From Marinobacter sediminum (GTDB lineage: Bacteria; Pseudomonadota; Gammaproteobacteria; Pseudomonadales; Oleiphilaceae): a DNA stretch of 64,000 nucleotides. Below are positions 1 to 8,944 of the stretch, piece after piece. The stretch is taken from assembly GCF_023657445.1 (NCBI RefSeq), contig NZ_JAGTWY010000001.1, forward strand, positions 1,054,001 to 1,118,000, in the 5' to 3' direction. Each line of letters begins with the position of its first letter. Within the stretch, counting starts at the first letter, position 1. The notes below the pieces were generated by a model. It saw only the letters and a program-made list of their open reading frames with translations. It was not told the origin of the DNA and searched no databases. A program made the translations under genes and the position numbers.

Positions 1-1283
1 AGCCGCAGGCCATTATTGTCTGGTGCAATTTCCAGGGATTTTTCGATGAACTGCTCACCGCTCTCCGTATCGCCGCTGACCAGCGAGGCAATGCCCACGA
101 GTGCCAGGGTTTCGGGGTCTGAATCCTGGTCTTCCAGGTTGGCGAGGATTTCCCGCGCACCCTCGGGGTTGCGCATCTGGAGGCGGGTAGCTGCCAGCAG
201 TTTTCTCGCCTGTTCAGAGTCTCCCATGTTTGCAACTGGCGCTAGCAGGGTTTCGGCTTCTTGAGGTCGGCCCTGGCGATAGCGGATGATGCCCAGCATC
301 AATGCGGCCTGTTCCTGCCCAGGTGCTTGGGCCAGTACTTCTTCAAGATAGCGTGCGGCGTCGTTCAGGTCGCCTTTGTTGAAGGCCTCCTGAGCTGCTA
401 TCAGGTTGCTTCGAATGGTGCCGGGCGCTGATTTAGCGAGGATTTCCTCGTAAACAAAGGCTTCTGAGGACTTGCCCTGTTCCCGTAAGGCATCAATTAG
501 TGCCGACATGGTTTCAAACTTTTGGTAGGTCATCACATCGAACTGGCCGATTGTCTCCAGTGCATTGACGTAAGCCTGCTCGGCGTCAGCCCAGTCGCCG
601 GTGTTATGGGCCAGTCTGGCTTTCCAGAGCCAGAGTTCCACATTGTTCGGATTCAGCTCTTCTGCCTGCGCCAGGTATTCATTTCCTTGCTCCTGCTCGT
701 TTTGGCTGTAAGCTACTTTCGACAGCCCGATCAGTGGCTCTACCTCCCTTGGATCAATGTCTTGAGCAATTGAGTAGGCCTTCCTGGCCGCGCCCGGGCG
801 ACCTGCCGCCAAGTGCACATCCCCTTTGATCAGCTCGCCTCTGAGCTGTTGAACGCGATCGGGCTCTTCTAGTGCATCGAGGGCCGCGAGAGCTTCGTCG
901 AACTTGCCCTGCATCAGGTTGGCTTCGGCTCTAATGAGTGCCGCATCGTTCAGGTTTTGTTGGCTTATGGACTCTTCGTCAATGCTTGAGAAAAGTTGAT
1001 CCAGCTGCCGCTCCGCATTGCGTGCATCACCCGCGGTAAGCAGGTTATTGATGATGACAAGGTACGGCTCAACGCGGTCTGGCTGCATTTCAATCGCGCT
1101 GCGTGCCTCCAGCGTACTGGCCTTGAGCTCACCCTGACGCTGGAAAAAAAGCGACTGGTCCAGGTGGCTGATGTACTGAATTTCTTCTGGACTCATTTCA
1201 TTGTTCTCGCTACCACAGCCAGCGAGGGTTAGCGAAATGGCGACTGAAAGAAGGGTGGCACGTGCTGCTGACACTGGTTTCAT
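1..1283 (-). CDS. prsT: PEP-CTERM system TPR-repeat lipoprotein PrsT (3' part beyond window)
   Basis: Translated from the minus strand, the protein opens with a basic start, a hydrophobic stretch and the lipobox LAGC, so it is probably an outer-membrane or periplasm-facing lipoprotein. The rest is helical, rich in Ala, Glu and Leu, with repeating TPR-like pairs, and stays open to the left window edge, so the C-terminus is missing. The PrsT family of exosortase-A loci is typically about 900 residues; about 427 are seen here. It lies 47 bp downstream of prsR on the same strand, the usual prsK-prsR-prsT neighbourhood. The name rests on this context plus the lipoprotein/TPR form. The start at 1283 is chosen because the signal peptide begins there. 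Confidence 0.8.
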   Translation of the reverse strand, partial: MKPVSAARATLLSVAISLTLAGCGSENNEMSPEEIQYISHLDQSLFFQRQGELKASTLEARSAIEMQPDRVEPYLVIINNLLTAGDARNAERQLDQLFSSIDEESISQQNLNDAALIRAEANLMQGKFDEALAALDALEEPDRVQQLRGELIKGDVHLAAGRPGAARKAYSIAQDIDPREVEPLIGLSKVAYSQNEQEQGNEYLAQAEELNPNNVELWLWKARLAHNTGDWADAEQAYVNALETIGQFDVMTYQKFETMSALIDALREQGKSSEAFVYEEILAKSAPGTIRSNLIAAQEAFNKGDLNDAARYLEEVLAQAPGQEQAALMLGIIRYRQGRPQEAETLLAPVANMGDSEQARKLLAATRLQMRNPEGAREILANLEDQDSDPETLALVGIASLVSGDTESGEQFIEKSLEIAPDNNGLR

Positions 1284-1330
1284 GGCCCTGTTCCTTTCCC
1301 TTTTAGGTCTTGTCTTGGATTCCTTGCCCG

Positions 1331-2710
1331 CTAGTCAGGCACTTGATGATCGGATGAAGTTTTTATCCGGTATTTGTCGGTCAGGTTGTATAGCGTTGGC
1401 CGGGTAACACCCAGCAGGCGCGAGGCCTGCGCCATATTGAAACTACAGCACTGAAGTGCCTGTAGAATTGCCGTACTCTCCGCTTTTTCGCGCACTTTCC
1501 GCAGGTTAAGTTGGTGGTCTTGGATCTCTAGATCGTCATTGAGTTCAAGATCGTCAGCGGTCACACGTTTGCTATCTGCCATAATGGTGGATCTTTTTAT
1601 CTTATTGATCATCTCTCGAACGTTGCCCGGCCACGGATAGCTATTGATGGCGCTCATTGCATCTTCACTAAAGGAGAGGTTAGGGCGGTCCATTTGCTTA
1701 CCCAGGGACTTCAGGAGGGACTGGGCTATAACCAGGGCATCGCCCTCGCGCTCGCGGAGTGCAGGCACATCGAGGGTGATCTCACTGATTCTGTAGTAAA
1801 GATCTTCCCTGAAGTCACCGCTATCAATTAGTTGTCTTACATCCCGGTGGGTGGCGCAGACCACGCGAACGTCAACTGCGATTGCTTTTACCGAGCCGAC
1901 TCGGTCGACCACTCTCTCTTGCAGGAAACGCAACAGTTTGGCCTGTAGCGCCATGGGCATGTCGCCGATTTCGTCCAGAAAGAGGGTGCCGCCATTGGCG
2001 TTTTCAATTTTGCCTTTCTTGGATTGCGTGGCTCCGGTGAAGGAGCCTTTCTCAAAGCCGAAAAGCTCGCTTTCCAGGAGGTTTTCGGGAATAGCGGCGC
2101 AATTAATGGCGACAAAGGGCTCACGGGCACGCGAACTGAGGTCGTGAAGGGCCCTGGCCAGCAGTTCCTTGCCGGTACCAGTTTCACCGGTAATCAGGGT
2201 GGTAATGTCGGTAGGTGCCACTTTTTCCAGTGTGCGGCACACGGCTAGCATCTGCGGGCTAGAAGCCACTATGCCTTTGATGTTGTTGCCTTGTTCTCTG
2301 TCGGCGACAAGCTCCCGGTTCTCCCGTTCCAGTTCTGCGAGACGGAAGGCCCGATTAACGACAAAGGTCAGTATATCTGCGTCAAGGGGCTTCTGATAGA
2401 AGTCTGATGCGCCCATGCCAATGGCTTTGACCGCATTTTCCTTGTCCTCACGACCGGTGACAACGATGACCTTTGTCATGGGAGCAAGCCGGAGGATGTC
2501 TTCCAAAAGGGTAAACCCCTCGGAGGCTCCACCAGGATCAGGTGGGAGTCCAAGATCGAGTGTGATCACTTCGGGCTCTACTCGCCTTAAAGCGGCAAGC
2601 GCAGAGTCCCGATCAGAGGCTACTGTTACTTCCAGATCCTCGCTGAAACACCAGCGCATCTGGCTTTGCAGGCCCGGATCATCTTCTACTATCAGAAGTC
2701 GTCTACTCAC
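1331..2710 (-). CDS. prsR: PEP-CTERM-box response regulator PrsR (sigma-54 activator)
   Basis: 459 residues with the NtrC-type layout. The N-terminal receiver has the phospho-acceptor D52 and an acidic pair near residue 10. The AAA+ domain has Walker A GETGTGKE (175-182), the sigma-54 contact loop GSFTGA (222-227) and a Walker B ending in LDEIGD. A Fis-type helix-turn-helix lies near residues 425-450. The GAFTGA loop carries Ser for Ala, as is common in this subfamily. It would activate sigma-54 promoters of exosortase and exopolysaccharide genes after phosphorylation by PrsK, encoded 102 bp upstream on the same strand. I saw no convincing -24/-12 site in the window, so its targets probably lie off the left edge. 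Confidence 0.92.
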   Translation of the reverse strand: MSRRLLIVEDDPGLQSQMRWCFSEDLEVTVASDRDSALAALRRVEPEVITLDLGLPPDPGGASEGFTLLEDILRLAPMTKVIVVTGREDKENAVKAIGMGASDFYQKPLDADILTFVVNRAFRLAELERENRELVADREQGNNIKGIVASSPQMLAVCRTLEKVAPTDITTLITGETGTGKELLARALHDLSSRAREPFVAINCAAIPENLLESELFGFEKGSFTGATQSKKGKIENANGGTLFLDEIGDMPMALQAKLLRFLQERVVDRVGSVKAIAVDVRVVCATHRDVRQLIDSGDFREDLYYRISEITLDVPALREREGDALVIAQSLLKSLGKQMDRPNLSFSEDAMSAINSYPWPGNVREMINKIKRSTIMADSKRVTADDLELNDDLEIQDHQLNLRKVREKAESTAILQALQCCSFNMAQASRLLGVTRPTLYNLTDKYRIKTSSDHQVPD

Positions 2711-2812
2711 AACAGCAACAAATCCTTTTTTGGAATATTTCCATACACCTGATTCTTAACCGAACATTGACACTTTGCAATGGCCGTTTGCATTGAAGTA
2801 TTGATGTGTCGA

Positions 2813-4948
2813 TTAATTGGCGTTTTCCCGTGACTGAAACCCGTCAGATATCAGCCATGTCTGGTCTGCCGAGTTGGATTCCGTGTCCTTTTCGACCAGA
2901 GGGATACGAACGGAAAAACATGAGCCAATGCCGGGCTCACTGGTAACGTCGATGTTGCCTCCAAGCTTCTGGATATACTCTCGTGCCTGGTATGCCCCGA
3001 TCCCCATACCGGTCAAGCCTTTGGTGCTGGCGAACGGCTTGAACAGCTGCTCACTGATAAACTCCTCGCTCATGCCAACGCCAGTGTCCTGAATGAACAA
3101 TACGACATTGCCTCTGGCATTTTTCAGCGTAAGGGTGACTTCACCATCGGGCGGTGTTGCGTCCTGTGCGTTCTGGATGAGATGCCCAAGCACACTTCTC
3201 AGTTGCTCGGCGTCTCCGTTTATCTTGGTAGCGGGAGGGTCGCCTTCCAGGTGGGGCTCTGGACGCTGGCGGCTATAGTGAGTCAGGAGGTCTTTAACGA
3301 GTCCGGTCAGGTCCAGTGCCGCGGATTCTCCGGGTGTTTCTTCAGTCGGTTTGCGAATATGGTCTACCAGATTGGACATTTTCCGAACCGCGTGGTCGGT
3401 TGTCTGGATCATGTCATCGATAAATGCCGGGTTGTCGCGGTGCTTCGGGGCATTTTTCACCAGCAGTGACAGTTGGGCAATCACCGTTTTGAGGTCATGG
3501 ACCATGAAGGCGGAGGCCTTGCTCAGAGCCTCAAACTGCATTGCCCGTGATAACCGGTTCTGCGCATCAGCCTGCGCCAGCAGATTGCATGTCTGCCGGG
3601 CTACCACTTTGATCAGGTCAAAGTTTTCCCAGTTCAGTTCTACACGGGCATAGGGGTTGCCAACCAGTGCAATCCCATAAAGATCATTACCGAGATAGAG
3701 CGGGATGATCAGCCAGCCCTCTGGTGTTTTTGCGATCGCATCGGGTATTTCAAGAAGGTTATAGATCAGTGGATCGGTGCGGTATTCGTTGAGGTCTACA
3801 ATCCATTCGCGTTCATTTAAGAACCGCACGAGCTCCGCATCCTCGTCAATGATCGTGAACTTCGGGGTCGAGACATTCACCGAGGCTTTAAGAACGTAGG
3901 TGTCCTGCTCACTTTTGATCCAGATGGCGCCCGCATTACTTTCCACGAGCCCGGCCAGAATGCGGATTACCCTTTGTGGGAGCGGAGGATCATTGCTGAA
4001 GTCGGCAAGCTCACGAGTCATTTTCAGCCATTCTTCACGATAATCGTACTTGTAGTCGAAGAAGTTCCGGCTGATTAATACCATCAGTTTGGCGCGTATC
4101 CGCCTCGAAAGGAGCAGGGTGGCCAGGAAGGTCAGAGAGAGGGTGGAGAGCAGAACCTGCAGTGCTTCGCCCCAGTCGCCGCCAAGAACCCGGACGTAAT
4201 ATCCTCCGATGGCCAGGAACAGAAGGTAGGCCCCGGCGAACATCATTGTGCCGGCATGGAAAACGGCGGAGCGTGAGAGTTGAAAATCAACTGGTTGTTT
4301 GACGGTGTTGATTACGTTGACGGCAAAGAGCGGAACAAGACACGCATTGACGAATCCACGGGCATTCCAGAAGGAATCCGATACCTGTCCGAACAGCAAC
4401 GCGTCGGTATACATGAAGAAATCGAAGCCAAAGAGCGTTGCTATGCCGATGCACAGGTATTTCATGCTTGAACGGCCAAATCCCGGCGAGTTCCGCCAGA
4501 TCTGTTCAACCAGGGACAGGCCAAGAAGAGAGAGCGCAATCTGACCCAGGAGCTTGGTTTTACCGCTCAGTATGGATAATCCGAACACGTACTCGAGTAG
4601 ACCAAACCCGATCAAGGCAAAGAGCACAGCGACGGTGGAAATGCCCAGAACATGTTTTAGCTGCCCCGTGAGACTTCCCTGGCGAAATGCATCGCGGAGT
4701 ATCGCAAAAAGGAGCAGGATCCATGCCGCGTAGCGAAGGAGTTCAAGCAGGTAGCGTATAAAGAAACCGGGGAATCCCCACAGGCTCTGTGTAACAAGGG
4801 CTGAGGACCACAAGGTTGTAACAAGTGCGGCAAGAAAAAGGGCGCGGTCTACGTCTCGCCTTAAGTACCTTGCAGCCAATAGTATTGAGAGCAGTCCGAA
4901 GGTGATGGCCGCTGCGGCATGACTGATTAGGCTGAAGTTACTTAGCAT
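2813..4948 (-). CDS. prsK: PEP-CTERM system sensor histidine kinase PrsK
   Basis: 711 residues. The N-terminal ~300 residues contain about eight hydrophobic membrane segments. A GAF-like region follows (~320-460), then a HisKA-like segment with the phospho-acceptor His in FMVHDLK (H484), then a C-terminal ATPase domain with N-box NAQDAT, G1 DTGVGM and a later glycine loop GMGIGAY. This is the PrsK architecture. It should autophosphorylate and pass phosphate to PrsR. It begins 50 bp downstream of the SDR gene, so it may be read from the same transcript. The input signal cannot be told from sequence; the multi-pass N-terminus suggests a membrane or envelope cue. Confidence 0.92.
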   Translation of the reverse strand: MLSNFSLISHAAAAITFGLLSILLAARYLRRDVDRALFLAALVTTLWSSALVTQSLWGFPGFFIRYLLELLRYAAWILLLFAILRDAFRQGSLTGQLKHVLGISTVAVLFALIGFGLLEYVFGLSILSGKTKLLGQIALSLLGLSLVEQIWRNSPGFGRSSMKYLCIGIATLFGFDFFMYTDALLFGQVSDSFWNARGFVNACLVPLFAVNVINTVKQPVDFQLSRSAVFHAGTMMFAGAYLLFLAIGGYYVRVLGGDWGEALQVLLSTLSLTFLATLLLSRRIRAKLMVLISRNFFDYKYDYREEWLKMTRELADFSNDPPLPQRVIRILAGLVESNAGAIWIKSEQDTYVLKASVNVSTPKFTIIDEDAELVRFLNEREWIVDLNEYRTDPLIYNLLEIPDAIAKTPEGWLIIPLYLGNDLYGIALVGNPYARVELNWENFDLIKVVARQTCNLLAQADAQNRLSRAMQFEALSKASAFMVHDLKTVIAQLSLLVKNAPKHRDNPAFIDDMIQTTDHAVRKMSNLVDHIRKPTEETPGESAALDLTGLVKDLLTHYSRQRPEPHLEGDPPATKINGDAEQLRSVLGHLIQNAQDATPPDGEVTLTLKNARGNVVLFIQDTGVGMSEEFISEQLFKPFASTKGLTGMGIGAYQAREYIQKLGGNIDVTSEPGIGSCFSVRIPLVEKDTESNSADQTWLISDGFQSRENAN

Positions 4949-4998
4949 CCCCGCATCCTGCGTGAGTATCTCGACGATTATCGAAGGCTATACCAGTA

Positions 4999-5946
4999 TC
5001 ACACGGGATGTTTGTTCTCCCGATAGAACCGGAAAATCTCCTTGAGCGAACGCTTTGGCTGGAATTCGAATTCCCTGGCGAACGCTCTGCCGTCAATAAC
5101 GACAGGATACTTGAAAAACGCCATAAGATACGAAGGAAAACTTCGCAGGTTGAGTGTGCGAAGTATCAACCTTGGAACTATCGGTGGAACCGAAGGGATC
5201 TGTATTCGTTTGCAGCCACAGAGTTTCAGGGCATGCTGATAGGCGATCCAATCCTGCGGCGCGACATTGAAAACACCCCGGGCGGGTTTTCTATAAGCCA
5301 GTACGATGGCATCGGCCATGTCGTCAATGTGGATGAACTGCATCATGGGTGAGAATCCGGCTAGCACTGGGGCCCGCCCGCTGGCAAGAAGCGAGCTGAT
5401 GGTATTGCGTACACCGGGCCCGACAATATTGCAGGGGCGCAAAATTGTGATGTTCAGCTGCGGGTACCGCCAGAGGTAAATGTTGGCCAGATTCTCCAGC
5501 TCAACAGAATCCACCAGATCCGCACTCAAGCCGGCACTTTTCAGGGGTGCTGATTCGTCAATCAGTGCCGGGTTATAGGCAACAGCGCCATACACATGGA
5601 ATGTGGAAAGCACCACCACGCGTTTGATCCCGTATTTGTGGCTAAGGTCCAGTAGCTTCTGGGTGCCAAGGACATTTGCGTTGTAGCGCCGCATTCGGGT
5701 GAGCTGGCTGGACTGGATTCGGCCGAGATGGATCACGCCGTCGAATTTGTAGCGACGGAACAGGTCTTCAAACACCCGCTTGTTGAAATCGATGCAGTAG
5801 CTGGGAATGTCATCACCAAGATAAACCTGTTCCCGGAAGTCTACGGCAACCAGGTCACAGTGATCGCGAAGTTGATTGATAACTCTCTTTGCGAGGGCGC
5901 CAGCAGCGCCGGTCACGAGTATGTGTGGTCTTCGTTGGTTGGTCAT
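4999..5946 (-). CDS. extended SDR (NAD-dependent epimerase/dehydratase-like), catalytic YxxxK not seen
   Basis: 315 residues. The Rossmann nucleotide-binding motif TGAAGALAK is near residues 12-20, followed by an acidic residue ending beta-2 (VDF). A NANVLGT segment (~89-95) and STFHVYG (114-120) match the extended-SDR/UDP-sugar epimerase fold. Where the Tyr-x-x-x-Lys pair is expected (about 143-150) the sequence reads DLVDSVELE, with neither Tyr nor Lys. It may bind NAD(P) and a sugar nucleotide but be catalytically weak or have a scaffold role. Its start overlaps the stop of the acyltransferase by one base (TGATG), so the two are translationally coupled. The substrate is unknown. Confidence 0.8.
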   Translation of the reverse strand: MTNQRRPHILVTGAAGALAKRVINQLRDHCDLVAVDFREQVYLGDDIPSYCIDFNKRVFEDLFRRYKFDGVIHLGRIQSSQLTRMRRYNANVLGTQKLLDLSHKYGIKRVVVLSTFHVYGAVAYNPALIDESAPLKSAGLSADLVDSVELENLANIYLWRYPQLNITILRPCNIVGPGVRNTISSLLASGRAPVLAGFSPMMQFIHIDDMADAIVLAYRKPARGVFNVAPQDWIAYQHALKLCGCKRIQIPSVPPIVPRLILRTLNLRSFPSYLMAFFKYPVVIDGRAFAREFEFQPKRSLKEIFRFYRENKHPV

Positions 5947-6761
5947 CAGAACAGCCTTTTCCTTTCGCTCAATCCCTTGTCAATCAGCCGGTTTATCTCA
6001 GCCTTTACTTTCTCCACACGTTCAGTGACCTGTTCTTCGGGGATCTCAAGGTCATCAAAATGCATGGGCGCGCCAAAGTTGAGGTGGACCTTCGCTGGCA
6101 ACACAACGGGCATTGCAACCGGAGCGTAGGGGATGCCAAGGGCCTTTGCGAGAGGCTTGATGTTCGCGATAGCAGGTATGGTTTCTTCGCACCCCACGAC
6201 GCCTACGGGAACAATTGGTGCCTTGTATTTCATGGCGAGGTGCATGAACCCGTTGCCAAACCGTTTCAGCTCGTAGCGATCGTGATAGAGCTTTCCCGAG
6301 CCCCTTACACCCTCCGGGAATACAATAACGGCCTCGTCATTGGCGAGCATCTTGGCACAGTTGACCGGGTCACCCAGCACTGCGCCCACTTCGTTAAGCA
6401 GGTTGCCAAGCCAGGGGACGGTAGGGAAAAAGCGCTCAATCATTGCGCGCGGAATTCGCGGGTTTTCTTGACGGGCGGCCAGAGCGTAGCCGACCAGAAT
6501 GCCGTCCAGGGGCAGTTGTCCGCTATGATTACCAATGATCAGCACCGGGCCTTCTGCCGGAATATTTTCCACCCCGTGTGCTTCGACGCGGAAGTATTTT
6601 TCATAAAGCTGCTTCGTGAGCGCAAAGCCGTATTTCATGGCCTCATTGTTGTATCCCCAGGGGTCGTAGCCCAGACTTCCGATGGGTTTGCGGATACGGT
6701 TAATATGCTGGTCCAGCTCGGCAGGAATCAGTCTGGATTTGAGAAACGATGCCAGGCTCAT
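5946..6761 (-). CDS. lysophospholipid acyltransferase family protein (PlsC/LPLAT-like)
   Basis: 271 residues with the acyltransferase block NHSGQLPLDG (catalytic His79, Asp86, in the longer-spaced form seen in MGAT-like LPLATs) and the substrate-binding block FPEGVRG (147-153). It would move an acyl group from acyl-CoA or acyl-ACP to a lysolipid or glycerolipid at the inner membrane. A ribosome site, GGGAG, lies about six bases before the ATG. It lies 37 bp downstream of the mutarotase and overlaps the SDR gene, so the three are likely co-transcribed. The exact acceptor lipid cannot be assigned from sequence. Confidence 0.86.
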   Translation of the reverse strand: MSLASFLKSRLIPAELDQHINRIRKPIGSLGYDPWGYNNEAMKYGFALTKQLYEKYFRVEAHGVENIPAEGPVLIIGNHSGQLPLDGILVGYALAARQENPRIPRAMIERFFPTVPWLGNLLNEVGAVLGDPVNCAKMLANDEAVIVFPEGVRGSGKLYHDRYELKRFGNGFMHLAMKYKAPIVPVGVVGCEETIPAIANIKPLAKALGIPYAPVAMPVVLPAKVHLNFGAPMHFDDLEIPEEQVTERVEKVKAEINRLIDKGLSERKRLF

Positions 6762-6798
6762 GCTGACTCCCTATTGGATATCGGGTTCATTAACGTGG

Positions 6799-7719
6799 TC
6801 ACGTTCGTCCTATGAAAACGCCCAGTGTGTGACTCTGGCCTTCATTAAGCACGCGATAGTCTCCGGCTGCATTGGCGGTTTCGACACACAGCATGGTTTT
6901 CCAGGCTGTGTCCGGAAAATCCGAGAGCCTGGCAGCTTTGTCCGGTCCTGGATTCCAGACCACCGTCGAGTCGCTCCCAACGGCCGTTAGCTTTCGGCTG
7001 CCTGCCGGAGTGACGATGGTCAGAGGCTCTCCGCTTTCGTATATCCGGTCGGTTTCACCCTCAAAATAGACCGGGCCATCCTGAGTGCAATACTCCCAGT
7101 CGTTCAGCGCGTCGATGTAGTTGCTTGTGCCTAAGCCCAGGACGCGGGTGCGGGAAATATCGGCCGTAGAAAAGTAGGTATGCAGTGCCTGACTGAAAGC
7201 CATCGGGTTGCTGTCGAGATTGGTTGTTGTCAGTGCGAGCTGGCAGCCCCTGACTGAAAAGCTGAAAGTTAGCAGTGCCAGGGCATGTCCGGTCCAGACA
7301 TCCGCGAAATCTTCGTTAGCGTCGAGTGATAAGCTGATTTCCACTTCATGGGCGCTTTCCCGTACATCTTCCAGTTTCCACAAGACCGACCGGGCGAAGC
7401 CGTGAGCAGCGTCGCTATGGATCCGCTTGCGGACTTCGGGAGGATTCCGGGCAGGATCTCCGAACCAGGGCCAGCAGATGGGTACGCCCCCCCGGATCGG
7501 CCGGCCTGGCTCGAAGCGGGCGGTGTCACTCAGCCAAAGCCACTCCATCTGGTCTTGAGGCGCAAAGTGGGCCAGATGAGCCCCTTGAAGAAAGATGGTC
7601 GCCTGAAACAGGGGGTGATGAACTTCCAGTGCCTCCAGTTGCCCGATGGTGTTCCAGCGGGTGAAAGACCATTGGCCCGGGGAAAGCGAGATTGGCGGTC
7701 TGTTACTGCTTTCAGACAT
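6799..7719 (-). CDS. D-hexose-6-phosphate mutarotase (aldose 1-epimerase family, YeaD-like)
   Basis: 306 residues from the ATG at 7719; an in-frame ATG 29 codons upstream is unlikely because it adds a tail with no family match. Family features are RGGVPICWPWFG near the middle of the N-terminal half, the catalytic His in AHGFAR, a TYF segment, and a late Glu in LCVETANA. The enzyme interconverts alpha and beta anomers of glucose-6-phosphate-type sugars in the cytoplasm. It is the first gene of the minus-strand run that ends in the prs genes. A divergent 2OG-oxygenase gene starts 119 bp away, so this gap should hold both promoters. Confidence 0.88.
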   Translation of the reverse strand: MSESSNRPPISLSPGQWSFTRWNTIGQLEALEVHHPLFQATIFLQGAHLAHFAPQDQMEWLWLSDTARFEPGRPIRGGVPICWPWFGDPARNPPEVRKRIHSDAAHGFARSVLWKLEDVRESAHEVEISLSLDANEDFADVWTGHALALLTFSFSVRGCQLALTTTNLDSNPMAFSQALHTYFSTADISRTRVLGLGTSNYIDALNDWEYCTQDGPVYFEGETDRIYESGEPLTIVTPAGSRKLTAVGSDSTVVWNPGPDKAARLSDFPDTAWKTMLCVETANAAGDYRVLNEGQSHTLGVFIGRT

Positions 7720-7838
7720 GATTGGTTTCTGAGGTCGTACTGAGTTAAGTGTATTTGCGTACCATGAGAGTAAATTAAAACTGACGTTCGGGCGAGATTT
7801 CCGCATAAAATACCAGCAGATTTACAGGGAAGCTCTCA

Positions 7839-8588
7839 ATGAATAATCCGGTTGTCACCGCCATTAATGATCCGTTGGTCAGGTCTGTCGATACTTTGCT
7901 GGACGCCGTTGCCGGGGACGAGTTACCTCCCACGGCCGGTCATCTGCAGCCTCTAAGCGAGGGTAGCGAGCAATGGCTTGATGAGTTGGCGGACGGTCTC
8001 TGCAGTCACGGTTGGGTGACGTTGGACGTGCGCGAGCGGATGGGCACGGGGCTGCTGCAGGCGCTTGCTGCTGAAGTTGGGATTCTGCACCGTACTGACG
8101 CCATGAAAAAGGCGGGTATCGGCCGTGGCAATGACCTCATGCGCGACCGCTCGGTACGCAGAGACAAGATTGCCTGGCTTCAGGGGATAACGACACCTCA
8201 GGCCGCCCTGTTCGAATTTCTTGATGCCCTTCGCGAAGGCCTGAACCGCCGACTGTTCCTGGGTCTGAAGCGATTTGAAACCCACTATGCCACCTATCAG
8301 CCCGGGGACTTTTACAAGAAGCACCTGGACAGCTTTCAGGGGCGGGCTTCCAGGGTGGTCAGTCTGGTGCTGTACCTGAATGAGAACTGGCAGGCTGCAG
8401 ATGGTGGCGCGCTGCAGGTGTTTAATCAGGAAAATGACAACGAAGTCTGCGGGCTGGTTTTGCCGGAGCTGGGGCGCATGGCACTGTTCCTGAGCGAGGA
8501 GATTCCCCACGAGGTACTTCCTGCCAACCGCACCCGCTATAGTCTTGCCTGTTGGTTCCGCCAGGACGAAGTGCCACTGCCGCTCTAA
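7839..8588 (+). CDS. 2-oxoglutarate/Fe(II)-dependent oxygenase (prolyl 4-hydroxylase-like)
   Basis: 249 residues. The double-stranded beta-helix carries the iron facial triad His162-x-Asp164 (KKHLDSF) and His224 (EIPHEVLPA). The 2OG-binding Arg is at 231-233, followed by YSLACWF. This matches the SM-20/P4H-like 2OG-Fe(II) family, which uses O2 and 2-oxoglutarate to hydroxylate a protein side chain. The target is unknown; in Pseudomonas a related prolyl hydroxylase acts on elongation factor Tu, but I cannot show that here. It is monocistronic, between the divergent mutarotase gene and the 4.5S RNA. Confidence 0.86.
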   Translation: MNNPVVTAINDPLVRSVDTLLDAVAGDELPPTAGHLQPLSEGSEQWLDELADGLCSHGWVTLDVRERMGTGLLQALAAEVGILHRTDAMKKAGIGRGNDLMRDRSVRRDKIAWLQGITTPQAALFEFLDALREGLNRRLFLGLKRFETHYATYQPGDFYKKHLDSFQGRASRVVSLVLYLNENWQAADGGALQVFNQENDNEVCGLVLPELGRMALFLSEEIPHEVLPANRTRYSLACWFRQDEVPLPL

Positions 8589-8621
8589 CGAACCGGTTTT
8601 TGATTTCGACGGGATTGCCCG

Positions 8622-8650
8622 TTGTAGTCCACCAACCCTTTTGCTAATAT
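8622..8650 (+). promoter_or_regulatory. sigma-70 promoter for 4.5S RNA
   Basis: A -35 box TTGTAG (8622-8627) and a -10 box TAATAT (8645-8650) are separated by exactly 17 bases. They are followed by a very GC-rich discriminator, typical of stable-RNA promoters under stringent control. The predicted start is near 8657. The short leader then forms a perfect 7-bp hairpin, TTTCAGG/CCTGAAA (8660-8680), just before the mature RNA. Confidence 0.6.
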
Positions 8651-8690
8651 GCGCGCCGCTTTCAGGGGAATCTCCTGAAACGCCGTTATG

Positions 8691-8799
8691 GTGGCCCCAT
8701 TGGTGCCTCCGCAACATGAAACCGTGAACCCGGTCAGGCCCGGAAGGGAGCAGCCGAAGCGGTGGAATTGTGTGCCGGAGTGTCGCTGATGGGGTCACC
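8691..8799 (+). ncRNA. ffs: signal recognition particle RNA (4.5S, small bacterial type)
   Basis: The universally conserved SRP core is present: GGTCAGGCCCGGAAGG then GAGCAGCC, the apical tetraloop and internal loop bound by Ffh. The flanks pair into one long hairpin (GTGGCCCCATTGG at the 5' end with the CTGATGGGGTCAC end). The length of about 109 nt is normal for the gammaproteobacterial form. The RNA targets inner-membrane proteins co-translationally. The mature ends are inferred from pairing. Location just upstream of dnaX is common in gammaproteobacteria. I saw no clear U-tract terminator before dnaX. Confidence 0.95.
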
Positions 8800-8944
8800 C
8801 CCATATTCCCCTTCGATTTCTGTAATCCCCTGATTTTCCCGCGTTCCGGATGTTTTTCGCCGACTTTTTGCGGTCGATCTTTGCTTCTTATCAACGCGGG
8901 TCCATGCTAAGGTTAATCCCGTTTTTCACAGCAGTTGATGGAAC

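Noticed and set aside
2711..2812. Possible sigma-54 promoter (GACACTTTGCA) between prsK and prsR
   Set aside because: Spacing between the -24-like and -12-like elements is too short.
5889..6815. 308-codon plus-strand open frame opposite the acyltransferase
   Set aside because: Antisense to a gene with intact catalytic motifs; no recognisable domain.
7953..8894. 313-codon minus-strand open frame across the oxygenase gene and the 4.5S RNA
   Set aside because: It runs opposite a clear 2OG oxygenase and through a structural RNA, has no family resemblance and is rich in Arg, Gln and His, as antisense shadow frames are.
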